DNA from: Deltaproteobacteria bacterium
GTDB lineage: Bacteria > Desulfobacterota > DSM-4660 > Desulfatiglandales > Desulfatiglandaceae
Length of the DNA: 45,850 bases
Direction: 5' to 3'
Assembly (NCBI GenBank): GCA_022340265.1
Contig: JAJDOH010000214.1
Coordinates: forward strand, 1 to 45,850
Shown here one piece after another: positions 8,048 to 14,948 of the stretch. Every line of letters starts with the position of its first letter. Positions within the stretch are counted from its first letter, which is position 1. The position numbers were made by a program, and so were the translations under genes. The notes under the pieces are model-generated. The model searched no databases and was not told where the DNA came from. It saw nothing but the letters and a program-made list of their open reading frames with translations.

Positions 8048-8749
8048 TCAAGCGATTGTTTCTTCCAAAAGAAAGGCAAGTGGAGACCCTTCCAATACAA
8101 CAGTATCTGCAATCACATACGCTGGGCGATTCAACTGGTGGTAGCCCGGCGAGTGACTGAATAACGGCAACACCTCATGGTGGGTGATGAAGTGTTTGAC
8201 CTCACCGAAGAACTGCTCCACGTCGGCTGGTGGAATTACGTAGCGCCGTTTGCCGATAACAAGGGCCGCCTGTCTGTTGATCTCTCTGAAGGCGGACATT
8301 GCGGAAAAAAAGTATGCGGGATTGTCTTTTTTTATATTTTCCGAATCCAGAACAAGCTTTTCAAGCATCAAAACCGCGCGGTCTTCCTCGCCAGGGAACA
8401 GGGCTTTGTAGGGTCTCAGATTTACTCTAACAATGGCGTTATCGTGGGTAACCGATTCCAGTACGGGCTCCCCCTCCCCTGGTGCCACCGACTCCCAGTC
8501 ATCGGCCAGGTGCTTTCTGAAATATTCCTTGCTGGGGATGTGTTGCCAGTAGCCGAAGGTCCCTTGGTGAAGCAGCTTGTAGATATCGGGCATGTGGATG
8601 GCAAGCGTCCTGACTTTCAGCGCTTTAAGCGGCTTCGTCTCCAGTGGGGGATGGTGCTTGATTTCGTGAAGGATGTACTGCCGCAGCAGCACCTCAAGGA
8701 GGTTCTCCGTTTCGGCGGCCGTCAGGTGTCGGGGAACGCCGCGTTCCAT
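8048..8749 (-). CDS. Conserved protein of unknown function (family H), copy 1
   Basis: 233 residues from the ATG at 8749, one base after the stop of the SLOG-like gene; the longer frame opens on an unsupported TTG. I recognise no named domain. It shares clear motifs with the protein at 35119-35832: QYILHEIKHHP, DIYKLLHQGTFG, VRVNLRPYKALF and LFSHSPGYHQLNRPAY. The conserved His residues in HExxHHP (a HE-x-x-H-H pattern) invite comparison with metalloprotease HExxH sites: here the residues are H-E-I-K-H-H. That is suggestive but unproven. It sits 55 bases upstream of amidohydrolase copy 1; the same two families bracket the Pup locus. Confidence 0.75.
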   Translation of the reverse strand: MERGVPRHLTAAETENLLEVLLRQYILHEIKHHPPLETKPLKALKVRTLAIHMPDIYKLLHQGTFGYWQHIPSKEYFRKHLADDWESVAPGEGEPVLESVTHDNAIVRVNLRPYKALFPGEEDRAVLMLEKLVLDSENIKKDNPAYFFSAMSAFREINRQAALVIGKRRYVIPPADVEQFFGEVKHFITHHEVLPLFSHSPGYHQLNRPAYVIADTVVLEGSPLAFLLEETIA

Positions 8750-8750
8750 T

Positions 8751-9332
8751 TCAGGGTACCCTGCGGTTTGTGTCAAGACCTGCAAAGGTTTTAGAAAGCA
8801 TTTCCTTCAAGCTGTCCAAGCTGTCACAGCATCTAAGATCCAGTTCGGTGGCAATTTCCGCCGGGATACCGGTCATCAGGGAGCGAACCGCCAGCACCGG
8901 TGTGTTCTTGATCCACTTGGTGGCCACCATTTCGATCATGGTCCCGCAGGACAACCCTATGGCAACAAGGCAGTCGCTGATCCTGGCCAGTTCAAATGGT
9001 TCCTCCCCCCAGGTCAGGTCATCTCTCACGCGGTGGGCCAGTTCCGGACGTCCCTGGGATTGGGCCTGGGACGTTTCGGCCACGCTCGACGCTCTTGGCC
9101 AGAGGGCCAGCGCATCTTTTCCGCCGGCCCGCTTGTAACGCTCAAGCGCCCAAAGAGGAACCCCTTTTACGGGCACGCAAACCATGCCGAGAGATTGATT
9201 GGCCAGAAACTCACCGACCTCACCGGCCGCCTTTTCCAGTGCCCCTGAGGACAGACCGGCTTTTTCCTCCACAAGCACCGTGTTGGTAGGCCCTATGATG
9301 CCGACGTATTGTGATGCCGCCTTAAGCTTCAC
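8751..9332 (-). CDS. SLOG/LOG-like Rossmann nucleotide-binding protein
   Basis: 193 residues. It starts at a GTG at 9332 behind a GGGAAGGGG purine tract and overlaps the preceding small gene by 11 bases. YVGIIGPTNTVLVEE begins a Rossmann-like strand-loop-helix. DCLVAIGLSCGTMIEMVATKW resembles the G-x-G-T-x-x-E loop of SLOG/LOG-like (lysine decarboxylase-like, DprA-like) folds that bind nucleotides or their derivatives. No catalytic role can be fixed. It is immediately upstream of the family H gene in the leftward operon, so the product may supply or sense a nucleotide ligand for that group. Confidence 0.6.
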   Translation of the reverse strand: MKLKAASQYVGIIGPTNTVLVEEKAGLSSGALEKAAGEVGEFLANQSLGMVCVPVKGVPLWALERYKRAGGKDALALWPRASSVAETSQAQSQGRPELAHRVRDDLTWGEEPFELARISDCLVAIGLSCGTMIEMVATKWIKNTPVLAVRSLMTGIPAEIATELDLRCCDSLDSLKEMLSKTFAGLDTNRRVP

Positions 9333-9510
9333 TTTCCCCTTCCCATTTTACCCACTGGTCACAACCACCGTGGGGTGGCTTGACTTTTTGCAGTCGTTTA
9401 CATTGACCTCTGGCGGATGATTTTACCTTGGCCTTTCCATCCACCCATTCCCGTTTCCCCTTCCAGTCCGAGCAGATACCGCACATCTGCTTGCTGCCGT
9501 CCAGATCCAT
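9322..9510 (-). CDS. Small Cys-rich protein, possible metal-binding
   Basis: 62 residues from the ATG at 9510 (AAAGG upstream); the longer frame overlaps rubredoxin and is not credible. It has CGICSDWKGKREW near the N-terminus, then GQCKRLQKV and GGCDQW: four cysteines arranged C-x2-C, C, C that could bind zinc or an iron centre. The function is unknown. It lies 14 bases after rubredoxin and overlaps the SLOG-like gene, so the three are translated together. Confidence 0.6.
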   Translation of the reverse strand: MDLDGSKQMCGICSDWKGKREWVDGKAKVKSSARGQCKRLQKVKPPHGGCDQWVKWEGESEA

Positions 9511-9524
9511 CGCTGATAACCTTT

Positions 9525-9686
9525 CTAAGACATTTTCTCGAAGAATTCCTTGCCAACCCCGCAGTTGGGGCAAAACCACGAACTCGGCACATCCTCAAAA
9601 GCCGTACCGGGCTCAATGCCGTTGTCCGGGTCTCCTTCGGCCGGATCGTAAACATGCCCGCAGACGCTGCATTCCCACTTATCCAT
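9525..9686 (-). CDS. Rubredoxin
   Basis: 53 residues, ATG at 9686 with a very strong AGGAGG about eight bases upstream. The two iron-binding knuckles are plain: [10 protein letters not shown] near residue 6 and CPNCGVGKE near residue 40, with [16 protein letters not shown] between. This is the standard rubredoxin size and motif. Rubredoxins carry single electrons in the cytoplasm of anaerobes, for instance to oxygen- or peroxide-reducing enzymes. It follows the two sulfite-reductase-like genes by 55 bases and heads the cluster leading to the Cys-rich, SLOG-like, family H and amidohydrolase genes. Confidence 0.95.
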   Translation of the reverse strand: MDKWECSVCGHVYDPAEGDPDNGIEPGTAFEDVPSSWFCPNCGVGKEFFEKMS

Positions 9687-9741
9687 TGATCATTCCTCCT
9701 TTTTCGTTCCCACACTCTGGGCGGGAACTCATACCAAAATG

Positions 9742-10425
9742 TCAATCCAAGCCACAGATCCGCAATAGCCTTTCCTTGCCTTCTTTTTTTAAAATCACAC
9801 CCAGCCGGAGATTCCGGGTTTGCGGCCGGGACGATAGGCCACGATAGTATTTTAACAGCTTTTCCATCATCTCCAGCACCTCGTCATCGCTTAAATTCCG
9901 AGCGATGATTTCGGCAATCATGGGGTCTTTTCCCCCGGCACCACCGACCATCAGGGTCCAGCCCTTGGGGAGGCCGATCAGTCCGATATCCTTGATGGCG
10001 GGTTCGGCACAGGAATTAAAACATCCGGCAATGCCGATTTTGACCTTGGCGGATATCTTCGGGTACGGATAGAAGCGTTCGTCGATTTTTCGGGCCAGGT
10101 CGAGCGTATCTTGCTGGCCGCGCTGGCAGAAGGCGTTGCCGGGGCATGCCTTGATGTACTGCTGGCAAAGCGCAATTCCCGCCTTTGCCTTGAAACCCAT
10201 TTCCCCGTAAGCGGCATCGATATCTTCTTCCTTGACCCCGATGAGGGCCAGGCGCCCGTCACCGGTAATCTTCAGCATTTCAACACCAAATTTTTCAGCC
10301 GCATCCGCAATCCCTCGGCCCGTGGCCACATCCATAACCCCACCCACAAGCCGTGCGGCGATGGCATAGGTTTCCTGATCTCGCTGCAGGATGGCGCCTT
10401 TGGCCAAAATATCGCTTTTCTCCAT
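9742..10425 (-). CDS. Small siroheme sulfite/nitrite reductase-like protein, copy B
   Basis: 227 residues. It has one ferredoxin-like half domain (KITGDGRLALIGV) and the siroheme-4Fe4S site C-x5-C (CPGNAFC) and C-x3-C (GCFNSC). It is about half the size of normal assimilatory or dissimilatory subunits, like the low-molecular-weight sulfite reductases of sulfate reducers and methanogens. The four cysteines suggest an intact coupled siroheme/cluster. It probably reduces sulfite or nitrite, or works in siroheme-dependent electron transfer. It is paralogous to, and 16 bases downstream of, the gene at 10442-11107. Start ATG 10425 has AAGGAGAAACAGCC upstream. Confidence 0.85.
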   Translation of the reverse strand: MEKSDILAKGAILQRDQETYAIAARLVGGVMDVATGRGIADAAEKFGVEMLKITGDGRLALIGVKEEDIDAAYGEMGFKAKAGIALCQQYIKACPGNAFCQRGQQDTLDLARKIDERFYPYPKISAKVKIGIAGCFNSCAEPAIKDIGLIGLPKGWTLMVGGAGGKDPMIAEIIARNLSDDEVLEMMEKLLKYYRGLSSRPQTRNLRLGVILKKEGKERLLRICGLD

Positions 10426-10441
10426 GGCTGTTTCTCCTTAT

Positions 10442-11107
10442 TTACACACCGACGGCCTTTTTGAATTCGTCGAGACCCATCTTGTCGATGATTCTCCCCA
10501 AACGCACCTTCGGAGACCAGTCGCCGCTTTCAAAAAACCGAAAAACCCGGCTCACCATTTCCATGGCATCGGCATCGTTCAGGTTTTCGTCCATAACATC
10601 TCCCATTCGCGGTTTTGCACCGCAGGTGCCTCCGGCGGTTACATTCCAGCCTTCAGGAAATCCGGTCAGACCGATCTCCTTGAAAAGAGGGGCGTTACAG
10701 GCATATTCGCACCCTGCAACCCCGATCTTAAACTTGGCCGACAAAAAGCGGCCGTGGTATTCCTTGTCCAGGGCCATGCCGACGCCCATGGCGTCCCGTT
10801 TTCCGTGACGGCAATAGGTGGTCCCGGGACAGAATTTTACCATCCGGACACAAAGCCCAATGGCCCACCCGATGTTCATCTCAACATCTTTCCAGAATGC
10901 ATCGAGATCCGCCTCTTTCAGGCCGACCACGGCGATGCGTTGACCGGAGGTCATTTTCAGGGCCGCCGCGTTGTATTTCTCCGCCGTATCCAACAGTTTT
11001 TTGAAATCGGCTACACGGATAAAACCGCCGGGGATGTGCGGCGCCACGGCAAAAGTTTCTTTGTCCCTTTGAAGAATGGCGCCTTTCTCCAGTATGTCCA
11101 CTTCCAT
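10442..11107 (-). CDS. Small siroheme sulfite/nitrite reductase-like protein, copy A
   Basis: 221 residues from the ATG at 11107, chosen because AGGAGTGA lies just upstream and the alignment with its paralogue begins there (MEVDILEKGAILQRD versus MEKSDILAKGAILQRD); the frame is open 57 codons further. It carries C-x5-C (CPGTTYC) and C-x3-C (GCEYAC) for the siroheme-4Fe4S centre, and the GGxxG segment in TAGGTCG. The adjacent paralogue suggests a tandem duplication, perhaps a heteromer. In sequence type it resembles small assimilatory sulfite reductases; activity is inferred. Confidence 0.85.
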   Translation of the reverse strand: MEVDILEKGAILQRDKETFAVAPHIPGGFIRVADFKKLLDTAEKYNAAALKMTSGQRIAVVGLKEADLDAFWKDVEMNIGWAIGLCVRMVKFCPGTTYCRHGKRDAMGVGMALDKEYHGRFLSAKFKIGVAGCEYACNAPLFKEIGLTGFPEGWNVTAGGTCGAKPRMGDVMDENLNDADAMEMVSRVFRFFESGDWSPKVRLGRIIDKMGLDEFKKAVGV

Positions 11108-11159
11108 GAGGTTCACTCCTTTTGCCTGGTAAGTTGTTGATTTTAAAAGCCTCGGATTG

Positions 11160-11435
11160 TTATCCCTCGGCGCTTGTGGGATCAATGATACGTTTGACCT
11201 CTGAAATCGTGTTGGCGGGGAATCCGCCCTCTTTGGCGTGTTTTTCAATGAGCTCTTTATTGGGAGAAATATAGACACAATAGATCTTGTCGTCGGTCAC
11301 GTAGCTCTCAACCCACTGAATCTGAGGTCCCAGGTCATTTAATACCTCACGGGATTTCCGGGAAATTCCCTGAATCTCTTGCTGAGAAAGTTTTCCGGCT
11401 CCAGACAGTTCACGTTCGATGATGTATTTCGGCAT
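11160..11435 (-). CDS. DUF4242-type small protein
   Basis: 91 residues, ATG at 11435 with AGAGGAGG upstream. The pattern MPKYIIERE...GAGKLS, then QIQWVESYVTDDKIYCVY and the C-terminal KEGGFPANTISEV matches the DUF4242 family (ferredoxin-like fold, sometimes called nickel-binding). The role is unknown. It is 52 bases upstream of the sulfite-reductase-like pair. Confidence 0.75.
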   Translation of the reverse strand: MPKYIIERELSGAGKLSQQEIQGISRKSREVLNDLGPQIQWVESYVTDDKIYCVYISPNKELIEKHAKEGGFPANTISEVKRIIDPTSAEG

Positions 11436-11462
11436 TTTACTACCTCCTCTTTAAATTAAAGT

Positions 11463-11487
11463 AGGGGCCACCCGTTGATGTGGCCTA
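11463..11487 (-). terminator. Possible terminator hairpin after the radical SAM gene
   Basis: GGCCAC (11466-11471) and GTGGCC (11480-11485) form a 6-bp stem with an 8-base loop. On the minus strand, the direction of flow from the radical SAM gene that stops at 11515, the hairpin is followed by CCCTACTTTAATTT, a weak T tract. Termination is plausible but not strong. Confidence 0.35.
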
Positions 11488-11514
11488 AGTGCTTCCTAAA
11501 AGAAATATAACCGG

Positions 11515-12450
11515 TTATATCCTTCCGTTCAGACAGAACCCCGCGCATATTTTATAAAAATGGGGGCAATCGGTACATTCCTGCGCATCGACATTTTTGT
11601 GTAATTTGCTAAAATCATCTGTTATTTTTTTCAGGCCATCCTCAAACCGGGCCCGAATATGCTGCAGCATCATACATGGAATGACCTCCAAATTAGGCAA
11701 AACATCAACTGCAAAGGAACAGCCGGAATTAACATAACGTAAGTGCGTGGCCAATATCTTGCGGTGTTCATCCGTAAACATGCATAAGGGCATTCCACAT
11801 CCATCCTGCAAAACGGTGATCCCGCCATCCTTGAATCGTCGTACAATTTTGACAAGGATATCCCCAAGCGCTGTATTGTTAATAAAATGCTTCCTCGGAA
11901 CGGTCATATCCAAACTGATACCCAGCGTATCCAACCCGTATGGTTTGTAGTCGAACAAATAATCATACATATCTTCTTTCATATCCAAACCAAGGGTTAT
12001 GCGCCCGAACCAATTCAAATGTGGTTTCATCTTTTTCGGGTTTTTCTCCGAAGGTTTTGGCTTCCAATCAATCCGGGATAAGTTTTTCATAAACCATTCA
12101 TAATGGCCCTTCTGATAATTTCCGGGGATATCGGTATTGACCATAATAGGTTCAAACATGTATGAATTTTGGTTGGCAAAATCGATAAAACCATCCGAAT
12201 ATAATAAATTGGTGATTAAAGCGATTCGCATGCCTTGAGAAGACGCATATTCTATAAAATCTATAAGTTGGGGGTGTAATGTTGCCTCGCCCCCCAACAA
12301 ATTGACCGTCCAGATGTTATGACTTATTAATTCAGCAATGCATTTCTTGAAATCTTCGAATGTCATATCTGTAATGGCGTTGTTCCGCAAATCACCCATA
12401 AAGCAAAAATCACAGAGTTTATGACATCTTGTCGTAATAATGATATTCAC
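11515..12450 (-). CDS. Radical SAM protein with C-terminal auxiliary Cys region
   Basis: 311 residues. The radical SAM motif C-H-K-L-C-D-F-C is at residues 9-16, very close to the N-terminus, with GGEATLHPQL as the GGE motif. C-terminal cysteines (GCGMPLC, GCSF, PCMML, ECTDCPHFYKICAGFC) resemble SPASM-type cluster ligands. The coding sequence is visibly richer in A+T than the flanking genes (for example ATATTTTATAAAAATG and many AAA, ATT and ATA codons), which hints at a separate origin. It sits between the AOR operon (75 bases upstream) and the DUF4242 gene. Substrate unknown. Confidence 0.8.
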   Translation of the reverse strand: MNIIITTRCHKLCDFCFMGDLRNNAITDMTFEDFKKCIAELISHNIWTVNLLGGEATLHPQLIDFIEYASSQGMRIALITNLLYSDGFIDFANQNSYMFEPIMVNTDIPGNYQKGHYEWFMKNLSRIDWKPKPSEKNPKKMKPHLNWFGRITLGLDMKEDMYDYLFDYKPYGLDTLGISLDMTVPRKHFINNTALGDILVKIVRRFKDGGITVLQDGCGMPLCMFTDEHRKILATHLRYVNSGCSFAVDVLPNLEVIPCMMLQHIRARFEDGLKKITDDFSKLHKNVDAQECTDCPHFYKICAGFCLNGRI

Positions 12451-12525
12451 TACGTTGGTTCCTTCCCAGCTTTCAAAACCATAATTTTATAATGTAACGT
12501 CAGAGGTATTTCATGCTTGGTCCAC

Positions 12526-14421
12526 CTACAATCCCAACACCTCATCGGCCACATCTCCCAGACCCAGCTCTTCCAATTTTTCCCGTGTGGGAATGCCGGT
12601 CTCCTTGTCCCAACCCCGTAAATCGTAATATTCGTCTTTCATCTGCTCGAATTTTTCCTTATCCATCACCTCGTCTTTGAATTTTCCTTTAGAAAGGGGT
12701 TGTTCAAAGAATTTCTTGGGCAAGGTATCATCAGCCCGCCTCAAGCCCTGGCGGACATCGAACATCCGCTCCAGGTTACGCACACGTTCGGAGACTTTGA
12801 GCAGCTTGTTGATTTCCCAGTCCTTACCGGTTACCAGATTGAAGAGACGCGTAGGCATTTCCGCATCCTCATAAACAAAGAGCGTATAGACCCACTTACA
12901 GATGCCCAAATTGTCCGCCACCCGTTCCATATGTTCGGAAATAAAAGCTGGCAGGGCCTTCCCCTCATAGGATGTGGGGATCGCCGCCTCTTCACTGCCG
13001 TACTTCTCCTTGGCCACCTGCTGGAACCATTCAGCGGACATATTCCAGTCAAACTCCAGTAAACTCCCTCTCAGGGGAAGCGGATCGCCCCTGTGACCCA
13101 CGGCGGCCATCAAACCCGTGCCCTTATAGGCCCGGTATTCATAGGCATGGGGGGCAACCCCCTTGATCTGGTCTACCTTTTCCACCGCTTCGGGGCCGAA
13201 CTTTTCCGCTGCCGCCATCTGTCCCTTGGCCAGCAGATCGCCGTATCCTTCCCGGCCGGCGATCTTGCGGATGGTGGTGAGGATGGCCTCCTTGTCGCCC
13301 CGCTCCATGGCCACGTCATCGGTGTCCCCCGACGTGATGATCTTATCGTGGTAAAGCTCCATGAGCAATCCGATGCACGCCGAGGTTTCCGTGCCGTCCA
13401 TTCCCATGCGGTTGCACAGTACGGTGGCCTCCCAGAAAACGTCCATATCCAGGTTCCAAACTGCTCCCGTAAAACCGCTGAAAGGTTCGCAGGAGGTGAC
13501 CCCTTTCCCTATTTCCGGATGGGAGAAAAAACTCATGCACCGACCGGGACAGTTAAAACACCCAAGGCTCCTGAGTTGATATTTTTCCATGAACTCAATA
13601 CCCTGATAATTTTTCATGATGTCCTCCCAGCAGACATCCTCAAAATAACCCACTGGGAAAAAGCTGTGCTCATACATCATGGGTATAGATCGGGATACGC
13701 CCCAGTTGGCCAGTTCCTGATAGGCGGGGTTCTCACGAATTTCTCCGTTAACCTGGATGGCCAACTCAAGCAATTCCTCGGGCCTCGCCACGTTTACCCC
13801 TCCCGAGCCGCGAACGGCAATAGCTTTCAGATTTTTGCTGCCCATGACGGCGCCCATCCCCGTCCTGCCGGCGGCATCCCCGGTTTCCGTGATGAGGCAG
13901 GCGAACTGGACCAGATTCTCTCCCGCCGGACCGATGCAGACCACTTTAATCTCGGGGTCTCCCAGCTCCTGCTGAATGGCCTTTTGGGTCTCAAACGTGT
14001 CCTTGCCCCACAGATTTTCAGCATCACGGATTTCCACCCGGCCGTCCTTGATCCACAGGTAACAGGGTTTCTCGGATTTTCCCTGAAAAACGATGTGGTC
14101 ATATCCCGCATACTTGAGCTCGGGTCCCCAGTACCCCCCAAAGTTGGATTTTGCCCTAAGGTTGCTCATGGGTGAAAGGGCCGTCACATCCACCCGACCG
14201 GAGCCGGGCACCGCGGTTCCCGTCAGGGGGCCCGTATTGAAGATCAGCGGATTTTCCGGATCCAGTGCCCCTGTTCCGGGCGTGTAACGATCGTAAATCA
14301 GCCGCGCCCCGAGTCCCCTCCCACCGATGTAATCATCCACATAGGATTCCGTGGGTTCGGTGGTGATTTTGCCTTCGCTCAAATCGACATTCAGTATTTT
14401 TCCCGTCCATCCGTTCATCAT
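12526..14421 (-). CDS. aor: Aldehyde:ferredoxin oxidoreductase family tungsten/molybdenum enzyme
   Basis: 631 residues, full length for the family. The 4Fe-4S ligands are C288, C291, C295 (CFNCPGRC) and C508 (NLGICKW). The N-terminal pterin-binding region shows GGRGLGARL, GPLTGT and SNFGGYWGP, and GRTGMGAVMGSKNLKA is the family signature. The enzyme type oxidises aldehydes or reduces acids with a tungstopterin; the family also includes BamB, the catalytic subunit of class II benzoyl-CoA reductase, which works with a ferredoxin subunit and HdrA/MvhD-like proteins. Gene order here (ferredoxin next to it, Hdr/Mvh genes upstream) resembles that type of complex, so the substrate is open. It overlaps the ferredoxin gene by 4 bases. 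Confidence 0.92.
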   Translation of the reverse strand: MMNGWTGKILNVDLSEGKITTEPTESYVDDYIGGRGLGARLIYDRYTPGTGALDPENPLIFNTGPLTGTAVPGSGRVDVTALSPMSNLRAKSNFGGYWGPELKYAGYDHIVFQGKSEKPCYLWIKDGRVEIRDAENLWGKDTFETQKAIQQELGDPEIKVVCIGPAGENLVQFACLITETGDAAGRTGMGAVMGSKNLKAIAVRGSGGVNVARPEELLELAIQVNGEIRENPAYQELANWGVSRSIPMMYEHSFFPVGYFEDVCWEDIMKNYQGIEFMEKYQLRSLGCFNCPGRCMSFFSHPEIGKGVTSCEPFSGFTGAVWNLDMDVFWEATVLCNRMGMDGTETSACIGLLMELYHDKIITSGDTDDVAMERGDKEAILTTIRKIAGREGYGDLLAKGQMAAAEKFGPEAVEKVDQIKGVAPHAYEYRAYKGTGLMAAVGHRGDPLPLRGSLLEFDWNMSAEWFQQVAKEKYGSEEAAIPTSYEGKALPAFISEHMERVADNLGICKWVYTLFVYEDAEMPTRLFNLVTGKDWEINKLLKVSERVRNLERMFDVRQGLRRADDTLPKKFFEQPLSKGKFKDEVMDKEKFEQMKDEYYDLRGWDKETGIPTREKLEELGLGDVADEVLGL

Positions 14422-14909
14422 CCTTCCCCCCCTATGGCTTCTTTAACCAGCAGCGGAATCCGACCGGCGTTTTCGGTTAATTTAAGGTAGGCTTCCCTGG
14501 ATATCTCTTCATAGGTCAATGCCCCGGTGGGACACACCTTCACACAGGTGGGATCCCCATCGCACAGGTCACACTTCAGAATTCGACCGTTATCCGGGTC
14601 CACAAAGGTGGCGCCGAAAGGGCACGCAAATACGCAGCTCATGCAGCCGATGCACAGATAAGGGTCCACCTCCATGGCACCGGTTGTATGATTGCGGTAA
14701 GTGGCATGTTTTGGGCAGATAAACTCGCAGGCCGGAGCCTCGCACCGCATGCAATTGACCGGTATAAAGGTCCCGCTCTGCTCCCATTTCACCACATGAA
14801 CCCTCCCCTTGGCAGGGTTGCAAACCCCTTCATGTTTAAGAGAGCAAAAGGTCTCACAGGCACGACACCCGGAACACTTTCCGGCATCAACAATCAAGGT
14901 TTTGATCAT
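14418..14909 (-). CDS. Polyferredoxin electron-transfer subunit of the AOR
   Basis: 163 residues from the ATG at 14909, which has GGGAGGAG at correct spacing; an upstream ATG at 14930 would place that ribosome binding site inside the gene. Cys motifs CSGCRACETFCSLKH, CMRCEAPACEFICP, CIGCMSCVFACPFG and CDLCDGDPTCVKVCP indicate four 4Fe-4S clusters as in HycB/AorB/BamC-type proteins. It overlaps the AOR start by 4 bases (ATGA), so the two subunits are translationally coupled and probably form a heterodimer that passes electrons to the Hdr/Mvh-type proteins. Confidence 0.92.
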   Translation of the reverse strand: MIKTLIVDAGKCSGCRACETFCSLKHEGVCNPAKGRVHVVKWEQSGTFIPVNCMRCEAPACEFICPKHATYRNHTTGAMEVDPYLCIGCMSCVFACPFGATFVDPDNGRILKCDLCDGDPTCVKVCPTGALTYEEISREAYLKLTENAGRIPLLVKEAIGGEG

Positions 14910-14948
14910 AACGAACACTCCTCCCGGCACTCTATTTAGAATCAGTGC

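Noticed and set aside
9398-9745. Minus-strand 115-codon frame across rubredoxin
   Set aside because: The frame conflicts with the rubredoxin and Cys-rich genes, which have strong ribosome binding sites and clear Cys motifs.
13093-14175. Plus-strand open frame of 360 codons opposite AOR
   Set aside because: AOR on the other strand is full length with all four cluster cysteines; the antisense frame comes from high-GC codon structure.
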